Assembly (NCBI GenBank): GCA_027577415.1
Contig: JANBQS010000154.1
Location: 1 to 30,338, forward strand
Direction: 5' to 3'
Length of the DNA stretch: 30,338 nucleotides
Origin: Coemansia sp. RSA 922
Lineage: Eukaryota; Kickxellomycota; Kickxellomycetes; Kickxellales; Kickxellaceae
Shown one piece after another: positions 7,206 to 16,200 of the stretch. Position 1 is the stretch's first letter, and each line of letters opens with the position of its first letter. The notes beneath the pieces are model-generated. The model was not told the DNA's origin. It did no database searches and was given only the letters and a program-made list of their open reading frames with translations. A program made the position numbers and the translations under genes.

Positions 7206-8870
7206 CTACTCGCGCATAGTACTTGGAATCATATTAAGCTGGGGTGAATACTTGCTATATATGTGATTATTAAGCGCTTCTGTAACCTTGGCCCGGCTGC
7301 CTCGAAGAGCTCCAGGCTTTAATTGTATCCGCCAAAGCTTGGGACACACCAGCGCCAAAAGCAAAATGTAATCAATTGTCACCAAGCCGTCTGAATCCAT
7401 TCTCCAAATTTGCAGATTCTTTCCTGCCTCAAAATATGTAGAAAATACGTGGTCAGGCAAGTCGCCAGCGGAAATACTTTCAAGCTCAGGGCCCAGACCA
7501 TTAATGCTGCTTCTAAGCTCAATAAGAGCTGGAAGTGCCTTCAGTAAGCCCAACACGTCAAATAACAAAAGACTTTTAGAGCACGTCTCGAATATTGTGA
7601 TAGTGTGGAACCCATGGCCACATTTCATGGCCACCATCGGCATTGTGAGTAAGGCCAATGGCTCTAGTACCAGTCTGTGAGCATAACTGAGAAGATTACT
7701 GAGAAACTTGCTCATATTGGCCTCGGGGACTTGAGAGACATTCCTATGGCCAACGATTTCATTCACAATTACATGTCGCAGGTTCTGACGCTTGCCTTCA
7801 AATACTCGTTCACGACTAAGCATGGTGACAGTTTCATAGTCCAAACATAAACGTAGATATTCCAAAGTAGCAGTATTACCTCGGAATAACACATCATCGT
7901 CAAATGGATATGATCCTTCCAATATCAACGTTCTTAGCGATTGAAATGATGCAGCTCTATTGCTAATTCTTTTTAGAGCTGAACGATTGACAAAGAACGC
8001 ATATAATTGCAGATGGTGCAAATTAGGATATACAACAGCGTCACCATTAGTATCATAAATTAGCATGTGAGCGTCATTTAATCCAATGTTTAGATACTGA
8101 AGTGTTCTGGCAGACCTGCGCACTAGGCTTAGGTGAACTTCTGGGGCAGTCACACAATGAAGATTAAGCCAAGAAAGGCACGGAATGCAGCTAATAGCTG
8201 ATGGGTTCGCAACATCCATGCCATCCAAGTCTAGCTGAGCGCGTTTAGCGCTTGCATAAAGCACGTTTGCAAGCATCTTTAAAACATCCTCATCCATTTC
8301 TCTGACACGACTGCTGTCTGTAATCCTTTGCAAGTACTTATCAGACCACCTCATGTGTAGTGTCGCTGTGACTGGAGCAATTGACCTGAGTTTGTTAGCA
8401 AACTCCAGAGTATTGCCAAGGACAATATCTTTAGCATCATAGTGTCGGTCCTTAAAGTCTGTTATTTCGACGGTAAGCTTGTAAGCTAGTGGAAAACACT
8501 TTGTGTCTCCAATGTAGTCTCCCAGAAGCTTACAAGCTATTCCACTAACGATACTAGACATAGAGACACGTACACGAATCTCCCTAGCCAGGTTTTCGGC
8601 ATTAGGTGGCAGTGTCTTCTGTTTGAGCCATATTGGACGCTCTAGATAGACTTCAGCTTTCTTGGCATTAATCATGAGATTGAGCCGTCTCCACAAAAGT
8701 TCAAGGGCTGCCTGCCGCCAATCTGAACTCACGGTCAGAAACTCCTGTAGCTCGTACATATCGTAGCTATTCCCGTAGAAGGGCGACCTCTCTTCCAGTA
8801 CTATCCACTTTAAAATGGAGCGTAAAACATCGATAGGAAGTGCTTGGGCTGATGACAAGTGGTTGGACAT
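7206..8870 (-). CDS. F-box/leucine-rich-repeat-like protein, intact paralogue
   Basis: This is a 554-residue protein starting at ATG 8870 in a good context (CCACCATG). Residues 1-60 resemble an F-box (LPIDVLRSILKWIV... then VSSDWRQAALELLWRRL), which would bind Skp1 in an SCF ubiquitin ligase. The rest is a series of degenerate leucine-rich units (for example CIPCLSWLNLHCV, VVYPNLHHLQL, SLRTLILEG, NTATLEYLRL) likely to form the substrate-recognition solenoid. A block DDDVLFRGN near residue 324 is shared with the two neighbours. It is the only uninterrupted copy of three minus-strand tandem paralogues. The F-box call rests on pattern, not alignment, and substrates are unknown. Confidence 0.75.
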   Translation of the reverse strand: MSNHLSSAQALPIDVLRSILKWIVLEERSPFYGNSYDMYELQEFLTVSSDWRQAALELLWRRLNLMINAKKAEVYLERPIWLKQKTLPPNAENLAREIRVRVSMSSIVSGIACKLLGDYIGDTKCFPLAYKLTVEITDFKDRHYDAKDIVLGNTLEFANKLRSIAPVTATLHMRWSDKYLQRITDSSRVREMDEDVLKMLANVLYASAKRAQLDLDGMDVANPSAISCIPCLSWLNLHCVTAPEVHLSLVRRSARTLQYLNIGLNDAHMLIYDTNGDAVVYPNLHHLQLYAFFVNRSALKRISNRAASFQSLRTLILEGSYPFDDDVLFRGNTATLEYLRLCLDYETVTMLSRERVFEGKRQNLRHVIVNEIVGHRNVSQVPEANMSKFLSNLLSYAHRLVLEPLALLTMPMVAMKCGHGFHTITIFETCSKSLLLFDVLGLLKALPALIELRSSINGLGPELESISAGDLPDHVFSTYFEAGKNLQIWRMDSDGLVTIDYILLLALVCPKLWRIQLKPGALRGSRAKVTEALNNHIYSKYSPQLNMIPSTMRE

Positions 8871-9642
8871 GGTGGCTGCTAGCGAGTGGTTAAAAATAGC
8901 AGAAGCTGGATAATTTGGTGAAAAATATAATTGTTAAAAGTGAATAGAACGGCAAATAAAGAAAGGAAACTTTCAGAGCAGCTTTTTCTAAGCCAGCCAA
9001 GTTCTTTGGCCGTCTTTTGCAATGCTGCTTTGGTCTTTGCCTCATTTGCTGAGGCAAAGACAGTGCTTGCCTAAGCCATGCTATTGTTCTTTCCTAATTA
9101 CCTAATGCTGATTTACACCTAGTAAGTATTGGAAACAAAACATGTTAGTTACTGCCACACCAATACAATTGAACAAGTAACTACTGTTTCTTTAATAGTT
9201 AGATTAGCCTAAATTCTAACGGGATAATGGTGCCCGCCCACCGACCCTCCAAACGGTCAGAGCTATGATCAGGTTTAGCCAGGAGTAAGGAAAGAGAGGC
9301 GGCACCTTGTTTTTATTTGTTTATATAAAAATTCTTAAAAACTGTGTTTTTGCAAGAGAGGCAGAGCAGACTAGAGTGGCTATTCAAAAGCCTCAAGTGT
9401 CAATGAATAATATACTGAAAAGTTTAAAGAAAAGAAAAGAAAAGAAGAAAAAAAGCTACCCGGTCAAACACGCACTCTATCAAAAGTGCCAAACAAACCA
9501 GTGAACTGTAAGAACTGAACTGAGTCGAATCAAGAAATAGGACAATGGTACCGAGATCAAAAAGGAATATTCATCAAGAACTAAATGGATTTCAGGCCTG
9601 AAAGGAAAATAATCCACTGCTCATTAGCATCCAGCCAACCTA
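8871..9642. other. Intergenic spacer between F-box paralogues
   Basis: No gene was recognised. The plus-strand ORF at 9307-9504 is Lys-rich low complexity and probably spurious. The spacer contains the promoter of the 8870 gene and the hairpin at 9033-9061. Confidence 0.5.
9033..9061. repeat. Perfect 12-bp hairpin
   Basis: GTCTTTGCCTCA and TGAGGCAAAGAC are exact reverse complements around a 5-nt loop (TTTGC). It lies 160 bp upstream of the intact F-box gene. No U-run or known element accompanies it; its role is unknown. Confidence 0.6.
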
Positions 9643-11319
9643 TCAATTTTCTTCCACGTCTTCAACAATGATAATCCCATCAAGAAGTTGATTAAGGCGT
9701 GAAGCATACTTGCTAAATGAGCCACTGTGACAAGCTTCGGTGACACTTGTGTGGTAGTCGCAAATATCAATACACAAGTTATCAACTGATGCAAGTCTTG
9801 GACAAGCAATAGCTAAAAGCATGACATGGTCGGCAATGTTTATACTACGGTTAATTCTGGTATGTGGCAAAATCCAAGTGTGCAAGCACTTGCCAGTATT
9901 GCCAAAGTTGGAGGCCACGTAGTCAGGCAATTCGTCATCAGCAAATTGATCAAATCCTGAATCCCATTCATCAATATTGCATTCAAGTTTAGAAAGAACA
10001 GGAAGTGCTTTCAACAGGCGCAAAATATCATAAAGCGTTGGCTTATTGCCCCTCATTGCCAATTCTTTTATGTTTTCAAACTGGTAACTTAAACTTGTCA
10101 AGTCAATCAATCCACTGACTGGAATATTGCTCGCTAATGCCAGTTTGCAAGCATTAGCTGCTAGGTCGCCTATAAACTTGTGCATAGTGTGCATGGGCAC
10201 TTGTACGAGCCTATTTACAGCGTTACTACTACCAATTGACACTGTCCGCAAATTCTTAAACCCGTTGTTAAACACCGGACTAGTACTTAGAACGGCAACA
10301 CCTTTTGCATCTAAGCATAACTCTAGTTTCTCTAGGGTGTCACTATTTCCTCGGAACATCACATTATCGCCAAGTTGACAATTCGAGTTCATTTTCAAGC
10401 ACTTCAGTACAGGAAATGGTATGATATTGGGAGTCAGCATTCGCTTACTTGAATTAGAATAAATTAAAGTTAGGTCCAAATACAGCAATTTTGGGTATAT
10501 AACAGCTTTGCCATCTATATCATAAATCAATGATTCAACACTGCAGTTTAACATGCTAAGATCTTGAAGAACACTGGCGCACTTGTGAACTAGATTATGA
10601 TTCAGCGCTGGCAAATAAGAATAGCTCAAGTGAAGTGAGGAAAGTTGAGGAATGCAGTCTATAGTCGACTGCTGTTTAAATAACAAATATTCCAATTTGA
10701 GCCTTTGGCGATTGGTACCAAGGAATATCTCACCAAGTAGACTAGCGAATGATTCTTCATCGCAATTCCGAGTCTCACGAAAATTGCCATGGTAATGCAA
10801 CTGTGACTCTGCCAAGATATCCTGTGTCATTGACCTAAGCAGACGAGTAAATTCAAGAACATTGTCAATAGAGTTATTAATCGGCTCTTCAGGAGCTACA
10901 AATCCATCGGTAATTGTAACACATAGCTTACGGGCTTGAATCATAGCTGCAGTAACTCCCATGAGCTCAGTCAATATTTTGTGGGCAGCACCACTTGCTA
11001 TACTAGCTCCTGCAACTTTTACTCTGAGCTCCCTTACCAAGTTGGTGGCAATGTGCAATGGCATAAAGCTAGGGGGTAATCCTGGCTAATCTATGTAAGC
11101 TTCGTCGCCCTTGTCATCAATAGTGAGGTAAAGCTTCTTCCACAGATACTCGCGCGCCTCCTGACGCCAGGCAGAGCACACATACATTATATGTTTTAAA
11201 TAGTACATATTGCCTATTGACCCTGGTGCTCTTGTCTTGGAGCCTTGTACTACGTACTGTAAAACAAGACGCAGAATGTCAGAGTGAATTACTTGAGCTG
11301 GCGAGACACTGGTAGACAT
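9643..11319 (-). pseudogene. F-box/LRR-like paralogue split by a single TAG
   Basis: One frame from ATG 11319 to 9643 spans 559 codons, nearly the length of the intact neighbour, and is broken only by TAG at 11086-11088. Around the stop it aligns without gaps to the intact paralogue: AYID-stop-PG here against VYLE-R-PI there. The stop therefore replaces an Arg position. The upstream part (residues 1-77) carries the F-box-like segment (HSDILRLVLQYVV... CSAWRQEAREYLWKKL). The downstream part holds the leucine-rich repeats, including DNVMFRGNSDTLEKLELCLD. Frame and composition are otherwise clean, so the lesion is recent, is read through, or is a sequence error. A shorter protein from ATG 11064 would lack the F-box. 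Confidence 0.8.
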
Positions 11320-11680
11320 GGGAGCAAACTAAAAAGTACTAAAAGTTGAGTCAGTTAAAAAATGAATGGAATGTAAAAATTAGAGGAAGAAAACTAAGGG
11401 AGTTTGGACATGGGTTTTCAAGGCCACTCATGCAGTTGGAGACATTATTACGGCACTCTTTCTCGCCAATTGAAGCCCCTTTTAAAGACGAATTCAAAGA
11501 ATTTTCAGGGAAAGGCTTTGCATGTTCTTTTCCACAATTGAAAATGTCTGGCTTGACAAAGATATAAAGGCTTTCTTGCCAACGGCACGCCGTTATGTCT
11601 TGTGGGTGATTAGCAAATATATATTACCACCTCCAAACAAATATATTTTAGAATTATACATTTTAGCCAGCGCTGCGTAG
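11320..11680. other. Intergenic spacer
   Basis: This holds the upstream region of the second F-box paralogue. The plus-strand ORF at 11346-11567 is not recognisable and is probably chance. Confidence 0.4.
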
Positions 11681-13341
11681 TTAGTAAAGGACTCGTAGAA
11701 GTCGGCCGAGCTGAGATGCGTATTTTATATATCAGTCGCTGTGAAGTGCCTCTGAAATTTTGGCGCTAAAGTCGGGAATAATGCTTTTTATTAGCATAAC
11801 TCGATGCAACCTAGGACAGGCAAGTGCTAATAGCATGACATACTCTACATCCAGGCTCTGTGATTCAGAGTTAAATGAGGTCACTTTCCAAGCATTCAGG
11901 AACCTTCCAGCTTCGTTATATAAAGATGCAATGTAGTCTGGCAGCTCATCCATAGAAACGTGAGCAAATCCAGATCCCGGACCATTAGTGCCACATTTAA
12001 GGGTTGTCAGTGCCGGAAGCGCCATTAGCAGGCACATGATATTGTGGAGAGACAAAGGACTATCACTTGTATCCAATGACTTGACGTTCTTAAAGTCTTG
12101 CTGAGGCTGTAAAGCTCCAACCAAGTATTTAGTAGTACTTACTGTGCCAGATACAACTTTATGAACAGTGCACATCAAGTCGCACAGGAAAGTGTCCAAT
12201 TCGGCTTTAAAGGTACGGAAGAGATCCTCGGTGTCATATTCTTCACTAAGATATACATTTCGCAATGCCTTGACCCTGTTCTTAAACACGCCAAGCATGT
12301 TGAGCTTAAGCACAGTGTCTCTGTCAATGAGGAGATACAACTGCTCGAGAGAACTACTATTGCCTCGGAATAGCACATCATCGTCGTATATATAAAATAA
12401 TTCCAGTGTTAGGCTTATAAGGCTGGGAAATGGATCAATATCGGGAGCCAACACTTGCATGGATGTGTCAGCAACCTCAGACAACTTTAAACTCAGATGC
12501 TGCATATTCGACTAGATTACACTATTGCCATTGGTATTATATATCAGCTCTTTAGCACCACAAAAGGCAATATCCAAGCTAATAAGAGTGTCGGCACATT
12601 TACGAACTAGGCATATGTGCATGTCAGATGTACTCACACAATACAGTTTCAATGATGAAAGCTGAGGGATAAGGTCAATGGTCGTTAAATACTTTAAGTG
12701 AGTCTTTCTTGCGTCCAACATGGCCTGTGTGGTATTACCATATACTGACTTTAGAAATACTCCCATTGTTTTTTTTTTTTTTTTTCAATGTCGCTCAATC
12801 TCCAAGTATTGCCACAATCACTTATTTCAGTCATATTTACAACTGTAGTCGTTGATTTGAGCAAGCTGGCAAACTCTAGAACATTATTAGTTTTACTACC
12901 GGTTACATAGTCAGATTGGACATTTTCATTAGAAAGCAAGATGCATAGCTTGTGTACAAGAGGCAAGGCTGTTGAGTTGCCCATGTACTCTGACAATAGT
13001 TCATAGGCCTTGCCGCTAACGATACTTTCCCAATAAATGATGATAGTGAGCTCTCTGACCAAGCGCTTACACGTAAGTGGCTGCCAGCAGTAGTCAGCCT
13101 ATTCGAGACGACAGTTGTAAACTATGTCTCTTTCCTCATCTATTACGAGCACAAGTTCTTTCCACAAGTATTCAAGGGCAGTTTATCGCCACTTGTGGCA
13201 TACAGATAGAAATTATTTCATACTGTCAAAAACGGCAGAATAATGGCAAGATTAAAACTTTGGCTTGTTGACCGTGTACTCTATAATATTACTCACAACG
13301 TCGGAGGAAAGTCTTTGAGCAGATGGCAAACTGGTGGACAT
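11681..13341 (-). pseudogene. F-box/LRR-like paralogue, heavily degraded
   Basis: The start MSTSLPSAQRLSSDVVSNII at 13341 matches the other paralogues' N-termini. The frame then hits several stops between about 13060 and 13260, although pieces such as ALEYLWKELVLVIDEE remain. It continues as RELTIIIYWESIVSGKAYELL (from 13062) and changes frame at a 17-T run (12769-12785). It resumes to a TAG at 12512-12514 where paralogues have Tyr, then reads clean to a TGA at 11732-11734. That TGA is also inside homologous sequence, since YIKYASQL after it matches YSKYSPQL in the intact copy. The conserved DDDVLFRGN block is present. With this many lesions it cannot encode a full protein. Confidence 0.85.
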
Positions 13342-13915
13342 TGTAGCAATTAATAACATAATGCAGGGTGAAATTGTAGGAGGAGTTGTATGAGTAGGAC
13401 GAGAAAAGTGGTCGGAGGAGAGAAAAAAGCCAGGGCTTTTTGCTAAATGATGAATGTTAGAAAGAAAAAACAATGGCCACAGCGACGAGTGCTTTTAAGT
13501 GTGCATTTTCATGTTAAAAGCCCTTTCACCACGGTTTACAAAGAGCCCAAAGAAAGATGCTCCTTAATTTGGGGTTAGAATTTTCTTGCAAATTAGCCTC
13601 TTTTAGAATAATGTTTATTTGTTACTAACAGCAGATAAAGTCTTTCTGGAGAGCAGCACTTAAAACTCAAGGCTCTAAATTGGACACTTTTCCTGCTGGC
13701 TGCAGAAAGACAGTTTGCGCTTTTATTGAGAAACAAAGGCTTGGTGTTTCAAAGAGCAATGACAATGCGCTTCTTTGAATTGAATGTGTTGTGACGTACG
13801 CTTACCTAATTATTGTCTAGTAGAAGGAAACTTAGCTTCTCTTAGCCCCTTCTCTTGTGCACACAATTGCACCGCACCTCGTCATTTAAGGAATTCTTCT
13901 TTTACCATTCTCAGG
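13342..13915. other. Intergenic region
   Basis: No gene was recognised. A small inverted repeat GCTTTTAA/TTAAAAGC occurs at about 13491-13521. The plus-strand ORF at 13784-14008 overlaps the promoter and leader of the next gene and is not credible. Confidence 0.45.
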
Positions 13916-13922
13916 TATAAAA
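13916..13922 (+). promoter_or_regulatory. TATA box of the 14005 gene
   Basis: TATAAAA lies 89 bp before the ATG, followed by a C/T-rich leader (GTCCTCCTCCTCATC). Confidence 0.7.
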
Positions 13923-14004
13923 AGCAAGCTACTCGGACCGTCCTCCTCCTCATCTCTTTAATTTTCCTATTCTTGCAACATTTGTTCTCCTTATTGCTGC
14001 ATCA

Positions 14005-14286
14005 ATGAATACAATGGATACAAAGATTACAATTGCCAACACGTTTCCTGGATTTCACGTCTTTACCAGCTACCCTTCTTTAGACGTCGGGTACTTTAAA
14101 TACCCAGCTGAAAGGTTACGTGGAAAGAGCCTTGCCGAGGTTGTTAAAGATTTAAAAGAAAACTATGGAAAGCACGGGGATGTGTATGTCATTGGCGATT
14201 GCAAGTTTATCCCCGAAGGAGAGTCGGGGTTCGAGTTCGGCAATGACAACTGTACTTGTCTATGCTTTGGACATCCAAGAGATTGA
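14005..14286 (+). CDS. Small unidentified protein, possibly frameshift-truncated
   Basis: This 93-residue protein has no signal peptide or membrane segment and no recognised family. It opens MNTMDTKITIANTFPGFHVF and has a mixed helical/charged middle (LAEVVKDLKENYGKHGDVYVIGD). The last residues (CTCLCFGHPRD) look out of character. In the +1 frame from about 14252, a protein-like stretch continues (VLVYALDIQEIEYQREK, then GYGTYLLGLLGNLHKEL) to a stop at 14383. That suggests a frame change near 14250 and an original product of about 125 residues. A good TATA box and leader indicate transcription. It precedes the micro zinc-finger genes and shares their promoter style, but not their sequence. 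Confidence 0.5.
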   Translation: MNTMDTKITIANTFPGFHVFTSYPSLDVGYFKYPAERLRGKSLAEVVKDLKENYGKHGDVYVIGDCKFIPEGESGFEFGNDNCTCLCFGHPRD

Positions 14287-14383
14287 ATATCAGAGAGAAA
14301 AGATTTACTATTTTCAAGGGTACGGCACCTACTTGCTAGGCTTGCTTGGAAATCTACACAAGGAGCTTAGTATCCTCACTTAG

Positions 14384-14903
14384 TAGATTCAGTTCACATA
14401 GCTGTCTCAGCAGAGCAAGCACTCAAGACTGACACAACTTTAGAAATGTATGCTTACAACCACTTGGAGTCGTTGTATCCCTACAGCTTTCTTTATCTTT
14501 TATTTTATGACAATACACACTTTGAAATTATGTTGGTCTGCCAGTTCTAGGAGTAACGCGCAAGTAGTGCCAGGTTTTCACTGCTAGCGCCATACGCAAA
14601 GTACGCACCATACAATCGAAAAAAAATAGTGTGCGGCCGTAAATAAAAAGGTACTGGAAAAGGCTTATCACAAGCATCCAGATACTGCATAATTGGCTCA
14701 ATGCAGCAATACTGGACACAATGATCATAGAGTATTCACATGTTTAGAAGTTTATCATTATCATTATCGTTCTAACAAATTTTAGACATTCTCATTACAA
14801 TAAAAGCACATGAGTAATGCACGTGTTCAAATTTGAATAAGTGCTTTAATTGCGCAATAGTCTGAATTACACAATAGATAGCAGGTTGCTAGTCTCTGTG
14901 GCA
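14384..14903. other. Intergenic region
   Basis: No gene was recognised on either strand. The minus ORF at 14528-14728 is hydrophobic and unsupported by any promoter-like signal. The right edge leads into the promoter of the first micro zinc-finger gene. Confidence 0.45.
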
Positions 14904-14909
14904 TATAAA
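14904..14909 (+). promoter_or_regulatory. TATA box of micro zinc-finger gene A
   Basis: TATAAA lies about 105 bp before the ATG at 15009, with a pyrimidine-rich leader between them. Confidence 0.65.
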
Positions 14910-15008
14910 TTGAGGCAATTCGTCACCCAAACCTTTTTTTATTATATTCTTCATCACTTAAAACCCTAGCCAGCCTACTTTTTCTCCCTACATTCTCTAC
15001 ACTTGGAA

Positions 15009-15140
15009 ATGTATGAAACCACTGATAATAGTCATAGCTATAACGACGTACCTTTGTATCGTTGTGGCATGTGTAATATGGTAATCATTGGTCGAAAGGC
15101 CTATGAGGACCATATAGGCATGTGTATCCACTTGCCTTAA
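15009..15140 (+). CDS. Micro zinc-finger protein A (43 aa, single CCHC finger)
   Basis: The ORF is ATG to TAA, 43 codons. An acidic/polar N-terminus (YETTDNSHSYNDVP) leads into one finger, Y-R-C-GM-C, with His 12 residues after the second Cys and a final Cys after three more: C19-x2-C22-x12-H35-x3-C39. This spacing matches C2HC fingers such as the zf-C2HC_2 type and would bind one zinc ion. Nothing else is in the protein, so it may act by protein or nucleic-acid contact through the finger alone. A TATA box lies upstream and AATAAA follows at 15146, 6 bp after the stop, making a complete small transcription unit. Two further genes of the same design follow on the same strand. Reality of the gene is supported by the repeated pattern; function is unknown. 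Confidence 0.65.
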   Translation: MYETTDNSHSYNDVPLYRCGMCNMVIIGRKAYEDHIGMCIHLP

Positions 15141-15145
15141 TTCCC

Positions 15146-15151
15146 AATAAA
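15146..15151 (+). terminator. AATAAA polyadenylation signal of gene A
   Basis: AATAAA begins 6 bp after the stop codon of the 43-codon ORF. Confidence 0.5.
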
Positions 15152-15302
15152 TAACGGCTACTTTCCTAATGTTTATTGTGGCAATAGTTTACAATTCTGT
15201 GTCTATATTCCCAAATAAAGAACAGAATGAGAATAGCCAATTGTAGAGTACTTGCAGATTTTTTAGACCGACACAATAGCAACACACACAATACTGAACA
15301 AG

Positions 15303-15310
15303 TATATAAA
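15303..15310 (+). promoter_or_regulatory. TATA box of micro zinc-finger gene B
   Basis: TATATAAA lies 77 bp before the ATG at 15387; the leader between them is T/C-rich. Confidence 0.65.
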
Positions 15311-15386
15311 TGGTCGCAAGAGACCTCCCCATACGAACTGTTTTTCTTGTACTATCTACCACTTTTATATTTTGTAACTTTTTACA

Positions 15387-15524
15387 ATGACGGATGATGA
15401 ACTTTCTAGCAATGAGGACATTGTATTTTACTGCCTCAAGTGTAAAGCCAAACTCTTTAGCTATCAAGCCTGGAACATACATATGCGAAAGTGCCCCGTT
15501 GTCCCTAAATTTTCAATTAGCTAA
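15387..15524 (+). CDS. Micro zinc-finger protein B (45 aa, single CCHC finger)
   Basis: The 45-codon ORF has the same layout as gene A: an acidic N-terminus (MTDDELSSNEDIVFY), then C16-x2-C19-x12-H32-x3-C36 and a short tail (PVVPKFSIS). Finger spacing is identical to gene A, while the residues between the ligands differ almost completely (KAKLFSYQAWNI here against NMVIIGRKAYED there). This indicates divergent paralogues held to the ligand frame. An aromatic residue precedes the first Cys by one or two positions in all three genes. It has its own TATA box and leader, so it is not a downstream part of gene A. A minus-strand ORF over the same DNA (15189-15482) is a shadow. The biochemical role is unknown. 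Confidence 0.65.
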   Translation: MTDDELSSNEDIVFYCLKCKAKLFSYQAWNIHMRKCPVVPKFSIS

Positions 15525-15670
15525 CGGCCACAACCTCTGCAGGTTATTGGGACGATCGTTGAGATAGCTTGAATTCTTGAGTAGAGTACGAGCCGCAGTT
15601 GTTCCTTTGATTCCATAATTCTCCAGACTCACAATGACATTGCATATGTCGGGATATCATTATAAGGGTG

Positions 15671-15689
15671 TATATACAGTCATAAAAAG
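15671..15689 (+). promoter_or_regulatory. TATA-like region of micro zinc-finger gene C
   Basis: TATATA at 15671 and ATAAAAAGG at about 15682 lie 40-60 bp before the ATG, followed by a C/T-rich leader (CCCTCTCTTCCAGC). Confidence 0.5.
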
Positions 15690-15730
15690 GCTTTATCCCT
15701 CTCTTCCAGCTACTTTATCTATTTATAAAT

Positions 15731-15880
15731 ATGCAATTATCAACCCATCGCTGCTATCTGGTCAGCCCTGACGATGCATACTTTTGCGGCAAATGTCGCT
15801 TTTGCTTTCCAACATCACAGGATTACTACGGACACTTTATTAACGGCATATGTCCTAGCCAAATAGTAAAAAGAAGATAA
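15731..15880 (+). CDS. Micro zinc-finger protein C (49 aa, single CCHC finger)
   Basis: The 49-codon ORF carries an aromatic pair YF, then C19-x2-C22-x12-H35-x5-C41, and ends in a basic tail (PSQIVKRR). The first three ligands occupy the same spacing as in genes A and B; the last loop is two residues longer. Extra Cys residues at 8 and 25 could be structural or alternative ligands. The N-terminus includes the acidic pair PDDAYF just before the finger, like A and B. AATAAA at 15908 lies 28 bp downstream. The three genes are spaced about 250-200 bp apart, each with its own promoter, which points to tandem duplication followed by fast divergence. Confidence 0.65.
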   Translation: MQLSTHRCYLVSPDDAYFCGKCRFCFPTSQDYYGHFINGICPSQIVKRR

Positions 15881-15907
15881 AAAATAGTTTTTTAATTTCA
15901 ACATATC

Positions 15908-15913
15908 AATAAA
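15908..15913 (+). terminator. AATAAA polyadenylation signal of gene C
   Basis: AATAAA lies 28 bp after the stop codon. The remainder to 16200 shows no gene. Confidence 0.45.
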
Positions 15914-16200
15914 CAAGCACTCTTTATTCTCTGAATACCCTGGCAAACTCCTGCAAAGGAATTATTTTATGTTACTCTACAATCTCTAACAGCCAAATGC
16001 CTCATTGACAAGAGTACTATGACAGATCTCGCAAAAAAATCCATTTTGGCATCAATCCAGCTATTGATAAAATTGGCAATGGCCTGACTATTGGCACAAT
16101 ATAATACTAGACACAAAAATCACATTTTATTTTATCTATTTACATAATACAAGACTGCTCCAGCTGCTCTACCAAGCTGGGGTATCTCGCGCCATTATAG

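Noticed and set aside
9307..9504. 65-codon Lys-rich plus-strand ORF
   Set aside because: Low-complexity A-rich DNA between the F-box paralogues; no coding signature.
15189..15482. 97-codon minus-strand ORF
   Set aside because: Overlaps micro zinc-finger gene B and its promoter; hydrophobic, without recognisable features. The plus-strand reading repeats a pattern seen in two neighbours.
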